Below are positions 45,271 to 57,200 of a stretch of 64,000 bases of DNA, piece after piece. A program made the position numbers and the translations under genes. Position 1 is the stretch's first letter, and every line of letters starts with the position of its first letter. Under the pieces are notes generated by a model, which searched no databases, was not told the DNA's origin, and worked only from the letters and a program-made list of their open reading frames with translations. The DNA is from Linanthus parryae (Eukaryota; Streptophyta; Magnoliopsida; Ericales; Polemoniaceae), in NCBI GenBank assembly GCA_023055425.1, contig JALGPY010000001.1, forward strand, positions 32,787,001-32,851,000, written 5' to 3'.

Positions 45271-45711
45271 CTAGAAATATCCAATTGAGAGGAGCTGCCT
45301 GCATAATTTCGCACCTCCTTGATGCTCCACCTGATGAGAAAGGTCCATGACTTCTTGTGCTTCCCTGTCGTCTAGACATCGCAGCAAGTTGCCCTCATGG
45401 CCTCTTCGCCAGAGCAGGTTTTCTTGTACTACGTATCGAGATGCTTTCCTCTTCAATTTCTCAGCTTCTTTTCTCGATTCGGGCACGGTGCCCTGGGTGA
45501 GAAAGTCAAAGAGTGGCTTCCTCCAATCCATGTCATCATCAGTTAGAGCGATGAGTAGAGAATCTTTGATCAGTGCGCAACTTTCGCACTTCCCCTGTAT
45601 CAGGGCCGCGGCTGTTGACATGTCTGGCCAATGAATGCCATATCTCTGAGCCTTCCGATAGATTGACACCTCGCTTTCTCCGCAAGCATGTTGGTGAATC
45701 TTTTCTAACAA
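45271..45711 (-). pseudogene. G1 pol, integrase zinc-binding region
   Basis: A 146-residue frame continuous in phase with RT upstream and integrase downstream. It carries KWRRGHEGNLL-like LLWRRGHEGNLLRC and the His pair of the integrase HHCC zinc site (LSHQVEHQGG); the Cys pair (CRTKVRRCQEC) follows beyond the TAG at 45271-45273, a codon that is Trp in G2. The upstream stop at 45736 (TGA) is Cys in G2, so each break is a lesion of this copy. Confidence 0.82.
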
Positions 45712-45735
45712 CAGTTGTCCCTCCTGCTCGGAGAC

Positions 45736-48027
45736 TCATCGCATGAGTATTCCACCAGGACCTTTGTAGTAAAGGGTGTTGTCATGTATGCAATACCCCT
45801 TTGTGAGTGCCCAGCTTTCACTGCTTGTGCCTTCTGCGATAGCTTGTAAGACTGTTTTTCTCCAGTCTGTTTCATCCATGTGTTCATCGTCGCACGCGTC
45901 TTCTGTCAATGCCGACGATGTTCGCACTTCGATCGAGATCCTCGCGGGACATTTGTCTGTGCTGACCTTAGATCCCAAGGTAGCCAAAGCATCTGCATGC
46001 CTGTTGTCTGCTCGGGGCTTGTGCTCGTACCTCACATCGCAGAACTGTTGCACAAGCTTCTGTACCAGAGTCCGGTAGGACAGAAGGTGTATCTCCTTCA
46101 AACCGTATTCGCCCGAGGCTTGCTTGACGATCAACTTGGAGTCTCCCATGACCGTCAGATTGCTTACTTCCAAAGCCTTCGCTGCGCGCAGTCCTGCTAT
46201 GAGGGCTTCATATTCTGCCTCGTTGTTGGTGACTGCGAAGTCGAGCTTTGCGGACATCTGTATGACCTCTCCATCCGGCTTGGTCAAGACTATCCCAATG
46301 CCTCTGCCTTTCCTTGTTGACGAACCGTCGAAGTGGAGCGTCCAATAGGGCACATCGATTGCATAGATTTCAGGTCCTTCGAGCTCTTCTTCGATCACGG
46401 GCTCGTGGCTGTTGTCGGGGAACTGTGCCAACAGATCCGCTACCGCCTGCGACTTGATCGCTCTCGGTCGCACGCATGTGATATCGTATTGAGAGATGGT
46501 CATGTACCATTTCGCCAATCTCCCTCCAGGAGTAGTGTGAGTTAGCAGATATCGTATGGGATCGCTCTTGGTGACCACTACCACTTTGTGCGAGGCAAAG
46601 TAGTGTTTCAACTTCTCTATCACGAAGAACAAAGCAAGGCAATGACGTTCGATGTCTGTGTCCCTTGATTCAGCAGGCTGCACAATGTGAGAGATATAGT
46701 AGATAGGCCTCTCTTGGCCTTCGTACGCCTGAGCCAAGAGTGCTCCTATGGACCTCCTAGTTGACGTCAGATATAGCAGAAGCGGTGATCCCAGTTGAGG
46801 TGCGATCATTATTTTTGAAGACTTCAGCAGATCCTTCAGCTTTTCGAACGCAGCTTCGTGCTCCGGAGTCCAGCTGTATACGACATCTTTCTTGAGAAGG
46901 GCACTAAAACAGCAGGTGATTTCGGCAATTGCTGGGATGAATCTCCGCAGATATGATAGCTTTCCCAAAAATGTTTTCAAGGCACTTTGGTTATGGGGCG
47001 GCGTCATGCCAGTGATGGCTGATACTTTCGCAGGGTCAGGCTCGATTCCTTGGCGATGAACCACGCATCCCAAGAACTTCCCTGATGTTACCCCGAATGC
47101 GCATTTCATAGGATTCATCTTCAGTTGAAAGCGTCTACATCTATTGAACACTTTTCGCAAATCCGCGAGGTGATCTGCTTCCTGCTTGGATTTAACCACC
47201 AGGTCGTCCACATAAAATTCCACTTCTTTGTGCACAATGTCATGGAATAGGGCCATCATGGCCCGCTGATATGTCGCACCCGCGTTTTTGAGACCGAACG
47301 GCATCACTGTGTAGTTGAACACCCCCACCGGAGTGATGAATGCAGTCTTCCGCGCATCCCCGTGGTCCATCTTGATCTGGTTGTACCCACTGAAGCCGTC
47401 CATGAAACTGAACATGCGATGGCCCGCCGTTGAATCGATAAGCAAATCGATGTTGGACAGTAGAAAATCGTCCTTTGGGCAGAAACGATTGAGATCCCGG
47501 AAGTCCACACAGATGCGAAGCTGTCCGTTCTTCTTTACCACTGGCACGATGTTGGCCAGCCATGTGGGATGATGATTCGGCTCTTTGAACTTGGCATCCA
47601 AGAGTTTGACAATCTCCTGTTTGATCTTCACGTTAAGCTTCGGCCTGAAGCTTCTTGTGCTCTGCTTTACCGGTTTAGACCCTGGGATGATGTCTAAACG
47701 GTGCATAGTGATGCTTGTATCCAGACCTGGCATCTCATCATACTCCCATGCGAACACATCCTTGTATTCAGTTAGGAGCTGTAGCAGTCCTTGCTCCTCC
47801 TCGCTTGTGAGGTCCGCACTTAGAAAGACTGGCCTTTTCTTTTCCTCGTTCGGGCTGAGGAACACTTCCTTTAGCTCTTGCTTTTGTGGTCTGGGCCTAT
47901 CCTCCATGCATTCAAGTGCTTCTTTGAGCTTCTCGTCTGGAGTGCTCTGCATTGGCTCTTCCGTTACCGCGATCTGTTCGATTTGGTTGATTTTCCCAGG
48001 GATGTCCCCATGCCCGTGTGAGGACAT
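45736..48027 (-). CDS. G1 pol: reverse transcriptase, RNase H, second RNase H
   Basis: A 763-codon frame. RT: LDVIPGS-like LDIIPGSKPVKQ, VKKNGQLRICVDFRDLN, FSFMDGFSGYNQI and the catalytic EFYVDDLVV near residue 271. The first RNase H (gypsy type, LLLYLTSTRRSIGALL, IERHCLAL) is weakly conserved. The second is an archaeal-type RNase H from about residue 563 (LHFDGSSTRKGRGIGIV, TNNEAEYEALIAGL, GDSKLIVKQ, ADNRHADALA), a hallmark of Tat-lineage elements. The frame opens after the in-frame TGA ending gag-protease, so expression needs readthrough, reinitiation or splicing. It ends at TGA 45736-45738. Confidence 0.93.
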   Translation of the reverse strand: MSSHGHGDIPGKINQIEQIAVTEEPMQSTPDEKLKEALECMEDRPRPQKQELKEVFLSPNEEKKRPVFLSADLTSEEEQGLLQLLTEYKDVFAWEYDEMPGLDTSITMHRLDIIPGSKPVKQSTRSFRPKLNVKIKQEIVKLLDAKFKEPNHHPTWLANIVPVVKKNGQLRICVDFRDLNRFCPKDDFLLSNIDLLIDSTAGHRMFSFMDGFSGYNQIKMDHGDARKTAFITPVGVFNYTVMPFGLKNAGATYQRAMMALFHDIVHKEVEFYVDDLVVKSKQEADHLADLRKVFNRCRRFQLKMNPMKCAFGVTSGKFLGCVVHRQGIEPDPAKVSAITGMTPPHNQSALKTFLGKLSYLRRFIPAIAEITCCFSALLKKDVVYSWTPEHEAAFEKLKDLLKSSKIMIAPQLGSPLLLYLTSTRRSIGALLAQAYEGQERPIYYISHIVQPAESRDTDIERHCLALFFVIEKLKHYFASHKVVVVTKSDPIRYLLTHTTPGGRLAKWYMTISQYDITCVRPRAIKSQAVADLLAQFPDNSHEPVIEEELEGPEIYAIDVPYWTLHFDGSSTRKGRGIGIVLTKPDGEVIQMSAKLDFAVTNNEAEYEALIAGLRAAKALEVSNLTVMGDSKLIVKQASGEYGLKEIHLLSYRTLVQKLVQQFCDVRYEHKPRADNRHADALATLGSKVSTDKCPARISIEVRTSSALTEDACDDEHMDETDWRKTVLQAIAEGTSSESWALTKGYCIHDNTLYYKGPGGILMR

Positions 48028-48039
48028 CCCCGCGTACCT

Positions 48040-50652
48040 TCATATGCGATAGCACTTCTTCCCATTGGCGTAGAAGCTCTCTATCTCCTTGCCTTCGGGG
48101 TCATGCTTTGCAATTCGCTTCAGCGTGTACACACTCTTTCGCTGATACACGATTCGTGGCGCCTCTTCGCGTGTGGGCGGCTTTTCCTTGGCATCTTCCC
48201 TTGTCACCATTACTCCCGCCGGTGACTGATCCTTGATATCCTCCCACAGAGGTAAAAGAGTAGGGTTGAATAGTCCCGGTGTTTGCTCGTCCGCCATCTC
48301 GGTGAACCACACCGCCTCGCTGAGATGTGCTTCGTCCAGATTGAATGGATTTGTTGAAGCGGGTATCTCGACTATTCTATCGTTCCAGATAGCTTTCATG
48401 ACCTGGTGAGCTGTTGAAGGGACCGCGTCAAAGCGATGAATCCAGGCTCGACCTATGATCATGTGATACGTAGTGTTCGCATCTATGACATAGAACTTCG
48501 CTGAGCACTTGATTTTGCCAATCTGAACGCCCAGGCGGATCCATCCGATCGTCATTTTAGAGTCGCTTCCAAATCCCATCAGCGGAGATGGACGCCTGAC
48601 AATCTTGTGCTCGGGGATCCCTGCTAGCTTCAGTGTGTGGAGCGAAACGACGTTGACCGCTGCTCCTCCGTCTACAAATGCTCGTTTGAACTCAACACCA
48701 TTGATGATGGCTGTCACATACAGAGGCCTCTGGTGGCTCTCATCCTTCTTTTTATCGCTGGCAGAAAAGGTCATAATCTTTTCTGTATAACGAGATGCCC
48801 TGATGACTTTCCCGTTGGAGACTACAAGATCCTCTTCGTAGTCCTCTGCTATCCTTAAGATCGCTTTCGTCATTTCTGTCCGGCATTTCTCCGAGAAGTT
48901 CATCTCGTCGAAGAATCTGCTGAAGCCGTGCGACCCCTTCATCCGGTCAGCACGTTCATCCTCTGTGTCCATGCTGTAGTCCTCGTCTTCATGGACTTCG
49001 GCAATGATGGGTAGACCATCCTCTGCTACTTCTTCCAAGTCCACAATCGAGATCATGGCGACCTCTTTTCCTTTCGAGTCTTGCTCCGCATGGGCAGGAA
49101 GTGGATTGTTGCGCACATCCTTCCTGTGATCGCTGACGATCAGCTCACCGTTCTTCATCTTCTGTTTGAACACAATCCTGAGCTTCTTACATTCCGCTGT
49201 AGGATGCATGACCTTGCCGTGGTATTCGCACCACTTCGGGTCCCTCACCATCTCCTTGGAAGGTACCTTTTCGAGCGGTGGCAGGACACCGTCCTTGCGC
49301 CATTGTCTGCAGAGATCGCTTGCCTCCTCCACCGAACATGGCAGAGGTGGTACGTCGAAGTTCACAACCTTCGCCTGCTTCTGGGGTGAAACTGTATTGA
49401 CCTCAGCTTCGCGTCCCCTCTTGTAACTGAATCTCCCGATTTTGTAGGTGGTACCGCTCGCAGATCGCTCCGGAGCGTTCTTCTTTTTCTGCCTCTCAAC
49501 TATAGGCTCGATGTTTTTCGTGCACTCGATGAGCTTTGAAAACGTAGGTGTTTGCAGATTAATGAGCATACCTTTGTATTCGTCTCGCATGCACTGCAGG
49601 CATATTTCTACAAGTCGGCTTTCGAGCATTGGATCCTTGCATTCCAAGGACTTCGCCCTGAATTTCTTCATGAAAGTGATCCCGTCCTCCTCGCGCTTTT
49701 GATACATCCGCGAGAGATGGATCATTGTCACCTTTTCTTCCATCTGGAAGAACTTGGTACAGAACTTCTGGACCATGTCGTCCCAAGTCTTCACAGATCC
49801 GGCTTCCAACGTTTGGTACCACTTGTACGCTACGTTCCCCAAAGATTTTGGGATTTCTCGCATCAGCAATTTGGGATCAGCTCCGTATGGCCCCATGACA
49901 TCGATGAAACGCATGACATGCTCATGAGCGTTCCCGTTGACATCCTCGAACTTGTCCCATTTAGGAGCCTTATACCCCACCGGGTTAGGCATGAGATAGA
50001 TCTCTCGCGGGATGGGTGGATCGTTGTCTAGCTTCGGGATGATGGTATCCGCGAATGATTGGTGAGCCAGAATAGTATCCATGCGCTTCTGCAGAGACGT
50101 CATGCATTCTGGAATGCTTCCCTCGGTAGCAGAAGGAGGGTTTGCCGCAGGCGGAGGCGACACATAGGCCGCCGAAGGATTGGGGACATATTGGCTGCTC
50201 GCATTGCCCCAGATCGCCGTTGGAGGAGGCAAGGGGTACTGTGAAGCCGGGTTAGATGCCAAAGCCGGAGGCTAAGGATTGTGAGCAGTGAGAGGCAACA
50301 TTTGAGCTGTTGACCCCTGAATTGAAGGTAGCTGCGTAGTCACCGGTGGAGTCTGCAGGTTAGGGTTGGGAGGTGTTGTTGACACTCCCAATCCCGGAGC
50401 GGTAGGGGCTCCTCCTCCTTGAGAGACGGCGGCGGCTGATGAAGGGTTTGGCGCAAGGGTGCCCAGAACGGCCAGGATCCGTTCTAGCTGCGCAGACTGA
50501 GCCTTGAGAGCTTTCGCCTGACTTTGGACAGTGGCGTCCAAGGATTCTAGCGTCGGTGCCTCGCCGGGAGTCGTAGGAGTACGGCGTGTCTCCTCTCCCG
50601 AGGCAGTTTCGGTGGAGGGCGATCTGTTGCTGATATCATCCTCCTGAGACAT
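48040..50652 (-). pseudogene. G1 gag-protease
   Basis: ATG at 50650-50652 (MSQEDDISNRS), chosen because the matching ATG exists in G2 (51692). Order: Ser/Thr/Pro-rich N-terminus, capsid-type Retrotrans_gag (DVNGNAHEHVMRFIDVMG, WYQTLEAGSVKTWDDM), a Tat-type knuckle (CEYHGKVMHPTAEC), an acidic linker, and an aspartic protease with FVDGGAAVNVV in place of the usual DTG/DSG. One in-frame TAG at 50272-50274 interrupts the N-terminal Pro/Gln-rich region; the G2 codon there is Gln. The frame ends at TGA 48040-48042, in phase with pol. Confidence 0.88.
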
Positions 50653-50670
50653 GGTTGCTTTTGTTGGTAA

Positions 50671-50689
50671 GTTCACGTCGGGTTCACCA
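50671..50689 (-). promoter_or_regulatory. Primer-binding site of G1
   Basis: Minus-strand TGGTGAACCCGACGTGAAC, three bases from the 5' LTR end. The same sequence follows the G2 LTR. The TGG start fits a tRNA CCA end; I do not assign the tRNA. Confidence 0.75.
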
Positions 50690-50692
50690 AAA

Positions 50693-51319
50693 TGTGCACA
50701 AGAGATTCCGGCGGGGAGACCTCCGCGTACACCGTATGTAGAGGATCAGAGATAGCACAGGAAGAGTTGGGTTGTGTGTAGGGAGAGAGTAAGGCAGTAG
50801 TAATGTCTGAGAGAGAGACAGAGGTTTGGCAGAGCTTCCGCGTATGGCCAGTGTGTTCTCCTTTGTATGGAAAGGTTAACGTCCTATATATAGCGTGGAA
50901 CGTGACCGTTGTAGTGTGGTTAATGCGCCCATTAATGGCGGCTTAATTATCTTAACCACAACGGCACGTTCGTCCTCATATATAGGGACCGTTACAGCAC
51001 GTTGTGCGCGAATAACGGAACCGTTACGAGGTTAACCGGGTTTGACCGGATTGACCGGGTTTATGGAGCTCGTGCCATAAATCTCTCAAAGAAGTTACTA
51101 AAGGTCGCGCGCGGGCTTGGCTCGCACGCGACAGGGCTTACTCTAGCCTCCAAACCACTAAGTCCCTACAAGTCCCGTGCAGTGGTATGCGAGGGCTCTG
51201 TCTCGCAGCCCCCACATGGATCAGCTCGGCTGGTGATCCAGTGTGTGTGGAGCACAATATGGTGTGCTGGATGGTTGCCACGTGGCCAAGATCTGTCAGC
51301 TCAGAAAGCACTATCTACA
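50693..51319 (-). repeat. G1 5' LTR
   Basis: 627 bp, nearly identical to 36230-36856. It carries the element promoter; TATA-like ctatatatag lies at about 50884-50893. Its right end abuts the ccggt duplication and the rest of the G2 LTR. Confidence 0.93.
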
Positions 51320-51324
51320 CCGGT

Positions 51325-51652
51325 CAACCTCATAACGGTTCCGGTAAACACGGACGAAGTGCGTAACGGTCCCTATATATGCGGACGAACGTGCCGTTGT
51401 GGTTAAGGTGATTAAGCCGCGCATTAACCCACCACAACGGTCATATTCTCCACTATATATAGGATCGTTAACCCTTCCTTACATAACACAAATCACCTGA
51501 ACTACGCGGAAGCTCTGCCAAAATTCCGTCTCTCTCTCATACAGTGCCATTGCCTTACTCTCTCCCTACACAGACTCTACTCTTTCCGTGTTCTTTCTAT
51601 CCCCTGCTCTTGGTGTATATTGAATCTTCCTCAAAGGATTCTCTCGTACACA
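51325..51652 (+). repeat. G2 5' LTR, right part
   Basis: Continues the LTR from 36229 after G1. Contains TATA-like ccctatatatgcgg (51361-51374) and ctatatatagg (about 51452-51462), a TCTC-rich leader, and ends CTCGTACACA before the primer site. Confidence 0.88.
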
Positions 51653-51654
51653 TT

Positions 51655-51673
51655 TGGTGAACCCGACGTGAAC
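51655..51673 (+). promoter_or_regulatory. Primer-binding site of G2
   Basis: TGGTGAACCCGACGTGAAC, two bases after the LTR end, identical to that of G1. Confidence 0.75.
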
Positions 51674-51691
51674 TTACCACTGCAAGAAACC

Positions 51692-54294
51692 ATGTCTCAC
51701 GAGGACGACGTTAGCAACAGATCTCCCTCCAATGAGACAACCTCTGGAGAGGAAACCCGTCACAATTCCGCGGCCGTCGGCGGAACTCCGACTTTGGAGA
51801 CTTTGAACGCCACTATCTTGAATCAGGCGAAGGCTCTCTAGGCTCAATCCGCACAGATGGATCGAATAATGGCCATCTTGGGAACCCTTTCCCCGAATCC
51901 GGCATCGGGTGTTGCTGTCTCTCAGGGAGGAGAACCTCTACCACCCAGGGGACAAAGGTGATACCTACACTACCCAATCCTAATTCGCAAACCCCACCAG
52001 CAATGGTGCAACCACCCTCTTTCCAGGGACAAACGGTCCAAATACCATCCCTTACTTCACATATTCCTCAACCACCAACTGTTACCTCCAATGTCCCTTC
52101 GCAGTATCCCATGCCTCCTCCGCCGGCACCCCTAGCCAGCGTGGTTTACACCCCTAGTCCAACTGCGACGTATGTGTCTCCGCCAGCCGCAACCCTTCCT
52201 CCTGCTGTGGGAGGAAGTGCACCAGAATGTATGACGTCGTTGCGGCGGCGCATAGAGACCTTCCTGGCCAATCAACCTTTTGCAGACACTATCATTCTGA
52301 AGGTCGACAACGCCCCACCTATCCCGCGCGAGATCTATCTGATGCCCAATCCTGCAGGGTATAAGGCCCCTAAGCGGGACAAATTTGAAGATGTCAACGG
52401 AAATGCTCACGAGCACGTCATGCGTTTTATCGATGTAATGGGACCATATGGGGCCGACCCCAAGTTGCTGATGCGTGAGTTCCCAAAATATTTGGGAAAT
52501 GTGGCCTACAAATGGTATAGAACGCTGGAGGCTGGATCTGTCAAAACTTGGGATGACATGGTCCAGAGGTTCTACACAAAATTCTTCCAGATAGAGGAGA
52601 AGGTTACGACGATACATCTCTCCTGTATGTATCAGAAGCGCGATGAGGATGGTGTCACTTTTATCAAGAAGTTCAGGGCCAAATCATTGGAGTGCAAAGA
52701 TGAAGTGCTCGAGGGAAGGCTCGTGGAGATATGCCTGCAAGGCATGCGAGATGAGTACAAAGGTATGTTAATAAACTTGAAAACTCCTACCTTTTCAAAG
52801 TTGATTGAATGAACAAAGAACATAGAGCCTATAGTGGAAAGGAAAAAGAAGAAGCACGCCCCTGAACGACCCTCAGGGGGAACCACTTTCAAGATTGGGA
52901 GGTTTAGTTATAAGAGGGGACGTGAAGCTGAAGTCAACACAGTTTCGCCACACAAGCAGCCCAGGGTTGCGACTTCGTATGCGCCGCCTCTGCCATGTTC
53001 ATTAGAGGAAGTGATTGATTTATGCAAGCAATGGCGTAAAGACGGGGTTTTTCCTCCACTCGAAAGAATACCCTCCAAGGAGATGATGAGGGACCCGAAG
53101 TTGTGCGAGTGCCACGGAAAGATCATGCACCCCACAACTGACTGTAAGAGGCTCAGGCACCTGGTGAGTCGGAAAGTGAAATAAGGGGAATTAATTGTCA
53201 GTGATCAGAGGCAGGATGTGCGTAACAATCCGCTGCCAGCCCATGTGGAGCAAGAGCCGAAAGGCAAAGAGGTAGCCATGATTGCGATTATGGATCTCGA
53301 AGAGATTGCAGAGGATGGTCTACCCATCATTGCTGAAGTCCATGAGGAGGAAGACTACAGCATGGACACTGAGGATGAGCGCGCTGATAGGATGAACGGG
53401 TCGCATGGGTTCAGCAGATTCTTTGATGAGATGAACTTTTCGGAGAAATGCCGGAAAGAGATGACAAAAGCGATTCTAAGGGTAGCAGAAGACTTCGAGG
53501 AAGACATCGTAGTCTCCAATGGAAAAGTTGTTAGGGCGTCTCGCTCTATGGAAAAGATTATGACTTTCTCCGCAAGTGACAAGAGGACGGATTCGAGTCA
53601 TCAGAAGCCCTTGTATGTAACAGCGGTGATCAATGACGTCGAATTCAAGAGGGCATTTGTCGATGGAGGAGCAGCCGTCAACGTGGTTTCACTCAACACT
53701 GTAAAATTGGCAGAAATCCCAGAGAAGAAGATTGTCAGGCGCCCATCCCCGCTGATGGTATTCGGGAGTGATTCCAGGATGACAGTGGGATGGATTCGCC
53801 TGGGCATCTAGATAGGAAAAATCAAGTGTTCAGCCAAATTCTACGTCATTGATGCAAATTCTACATATCACATGATCATAGGGCGAGCTTGGATTCATCG
53901 TTTTGACGCGGTTCCCTCAACAGCCCATCAAGTGATGAAGGCTATTTGGAATGGCAGAGTGGTAGAAATACCGGCTTCAATAAATCCTTTTAATTTGAGT
54001 GAAGCACATCTCACTGAAGCAGTATGGTTTACCGAAATGGCAGATGAGCAAATGTCGGGGCCATTTCATCCGAATCCTTTGCCTCGATGGGAGGACATCA
54101 AGGATCAGTCACCAGCAGGAGTGATGGTGACGAGAGAGGATACTAAGGAAAAGGTGTCCTCACGCGAAGAGTCATCGCAAGTCGCCTATCAGAGGAAGAA
54201 TGTGTACACTATGAAAAGGGTGGTAAAGCATGACCATAAGGGCAAGGAGATAGAGAGCTTCTACTCCAACGGAAAGAAATGCTACCGCATATGA
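51692..54294 (+). pseudogene. G2 gag-protease, broken
   Basis: Homologous throughout to the G1 gag-protease: ATG at 51692 (MSHEDDVSNRS), capsid region with FIDVMGPYGADPKLLM, knuckle CECHGKIMHPTTDC, acidic linker and protease FVDGGAAVNVV. Breaks: TAG after codon 49 (about 51839), a frameshift before 51958, TGA near 52810, TAA near 53182 and TAG near 53809. The final TGA (54292-54294) after KCYRI is shared with G1 and is probably ancestral. Confidence 0.88.
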
Positions 54295-57200
54295 AGGTGC
54301 GCGGGGGTACTCCCATCCGAGCATGGGTATATCCCTGGGCAAATCAGTCAAATTGAACATGCCCCGGAGGCGGACATGCCAAAATCAGAGGTTTTGGAGG
54401 ATAAGCTGAAGGAAGCACCTGAGTGCATGGAAGACAAGCCGAGGCCCCAGAAGCAGGAACTAAAAGAAGTGTTCCTGAGCCCAAGCAAAGAAAAGAAGAG
54501 GCCTGTCTTTCTGAGCGCAGACCTCACAAGCGATGAGGAAGCAAGGTTGCTGCAACTGCTGATCGAGTATAAGGACGTGTTTTCCTGGGAGTATGATGAG
54601 ATGCCCGGTTTGGACACGAGCGTGACTATGCACAGGTTGGATGTCATCCCGGGATCTATATCGGTGAAGCAAAGTGCGAGAAGTTTCATGCCAAAAATAA
54701 ATATGAAGATCAAACAAGAAATCGTCAAGTTATTGACTGCCCGGTTCATTGAGCCAAATCATCATCCCACCTGGTTGGCCAACATCGTGCCTGTGGTAAA
54801 GAAGAATGGGCAACTACGCATCTGCGTGGACTTCAGAGACCTCAACCGCTCTTGCCCTAAGGACGATTTCCCGTTGCCCAATATCGATCTGCTCATCGAT
54901 TCTACTGCAGGGCACCGGATGTTCAGCTTCATGGATGGCTTCAGTGGATATAACCAGATCAAAATGGACCCTGAAGATGCACGGAAAACTGCGTTGATTA
55001 CGCCGGTGGGGGTCTTTAGCTATACAGTTATGCCCTTTGGACTTAAAAATGCGGGTGCGACTTATCAGCGATCAATGATGGCTCTATTTCAGGACATGAT
55101 GCACGAGGAAGTGGAGTTCTATGTTGACGATCTGGTTTTCAAGTCCAAAGAGGAAGCGGACCATTTGGAGGACCTGCGGAAAGTATTCGAAAGATGCAAG
55201 AGTTTCCAGCTGAAGATGAACCCCCTGAAATATGCATTCGGAGTGACTTCGGGGAAGTTTTTGGGATGTGTAATACATAGCCAAGGCATCGAGCCTGACC
55301 CCGCGAAAGTATCGGCTATCACTAGCATGACGGCGCCACATAATCAGAGCACTCTAAAGACGTTCCTAGGGAAACTATCTTACCTGCGGAGATTCATCCC
55401 GGCAATTGCAGAAATAACTTTTTGCTTTGGCGATCTCCTCAAAAAGAATGTTGTATACAATTGGACAGAGGAGCATGATGCTGCATTTGGGAAGTTGAAA
55501 GACCTATTGACATCACCAAGGGTAATGATTGCCCCACAGCTTGGATCGCCGCTTCTGTTGTACCTAACATCGACGAAGAAATCTATAGGGGCGCTTTTAG
55601 CTCAAGAATATGAAGGACAAGAAAGTCCGATTTATTACATCTCTCGCATAGTACAACCGGCCGAGTCAAGGTACACAGATATCGAACGCCATTGTCTTGC
55701 TTTGTTCTTTGTGATAGAAAAGTTAAGGCATTACTTCGCCTCGCATAAAGTTGTCGTGATTACGAAGAGCGACCCCATACGGTATATCTTGAGTCACACT
55801 TCTCCCTGCGGAAGATTGGCAAAGTGGTACATGACCATTTCACAATAAGACATTACGTGTGTTCGACCACGAGCAATCAAATCGCAAGCAGTGGCAGATC
55901 TTCTGGCACAGTTCCCGGATAGCAGCTATGAACCCATGATCGAGGAGGAGCTGGAAGGGCCTGAAATCTATGCAGTCGAGTCGCCATATTGGAAGCTTCA
56001 TTTTGATGGATCATCAACAAAGAAAGGTGGCAGAATTGGAATTGTTTAGACTAAACCAGATGGGGAAGTCATCCAAATGTCCACCAAATTAGATTTCCCA
56101 GTAACCAACAATGAAGCGGAGTATGAGGCTCTCATCGCAGGACTTCGTGCGGCCAGGGAACTGGAAGTGAGCAATCTAACGGTTGTGGGAGATTCTAAGC
56201 TAATTGTCAAACAAGTCTCAGGCGAGTATGGGTTGAAGGAGGTAAATCTGTTACCTTATCGGACTTTGGTGCAAAAGATGGTACAACAATTCTGCGATGT
56301 CAAGTGCGAGCACACGCCTAGAGCTGATAATCGGCATGCTGATGCTTTAGCCACTTTGGGATCCGAAATTAGTGCGAACAAATGCCCTGCGAGAATCTCA
56401 ATCGAAGTCCGAACGAAACCGGCATTGACAGAGAAGGCATGCGAGGATGAATCCATGGACGAGGAAGATTGTAGAAAATCGATACTGCGTGCAATTGCCG
56501 AGGGAACGAGCAAATAAAATTGGGATCCACTAAAGGGTACTGCATACACGACAATTCCCTTTATTACAAAGGTCCGGGAGGAATACTCATGCAGTGCGTC
56601 TCGCAGCAGGAGGGACAAGCGTTATTGGAAACGATTCACCAGCATACCTGCGGGAAAGTGAGGTGTCGATTTATCGAAAGGCCCAAAGATACGGGATTCA
56701 TTGGTCGGATATGTCCACAGCTGCTGCAATCATTCAAGGAAATTGCGAAAGCTGCACGTTAATCAAGGACTCTTTGGAAATTAATCTGGTTGATAATGAT
56801 ACAGATTGGAGGAAGCCACTCTTTGACTTTCTGACAGAAGGAATTGAGCCCGATCAAAGAAGGGAAGCAGAAAAACTTAAAAGAAAAGCGACACGATATG
56901 TGGTGCAGGAAAACGTACTCTGGCGAAGGGGCCACGAAGGTAACTTACTCAGATGCCTAGATACCCAAGAAGCGCAAGAGGTGATGGATTTATCTCACCA
57001 AGTGGAGCATTAAGGGGGCGCGAAATTATGCAGACAACTCCTCATGGTTGGTTATTTTTGGCCCACAATGGAAGCGGATTGCCGCACCAAGGTAAGAAGA
57101 TGCCAGGAATGCCAATTTAAGGGCAACCTTGTGCATGCTCCTGCTGTAGATTTACATGCGTTAGGAACACCATGGCCATTTCATACTTGGGCTCTGGATT

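Larger units (their letters stand above)
36230..51319 (-). mobile_element. Ty3/gypsy Tat-type retrotransposon G1, complete
   Basis: A 15,090-bp minus-strand element with two 627-bp LTRs, flanked by the duplication ccggt (36225-36229 and 51320-51324). In element order: 5' LTR, primer site, gag-protease, RT/RNase H/second RNase H, integrase, palindromic repeats, a block of about 15 tandem repeats, a second conserved antisense segment, the antisense accessory gene, polypurine tract, 3' LTR. Dual RNase H, a long 3' region with tandem repeats and an antisense extra gene all point to the Tat lineage. The LTRs differ at about ten positions, so it is young, but gag and pol carry a few in-frame stops. 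Confidence 0.93.
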
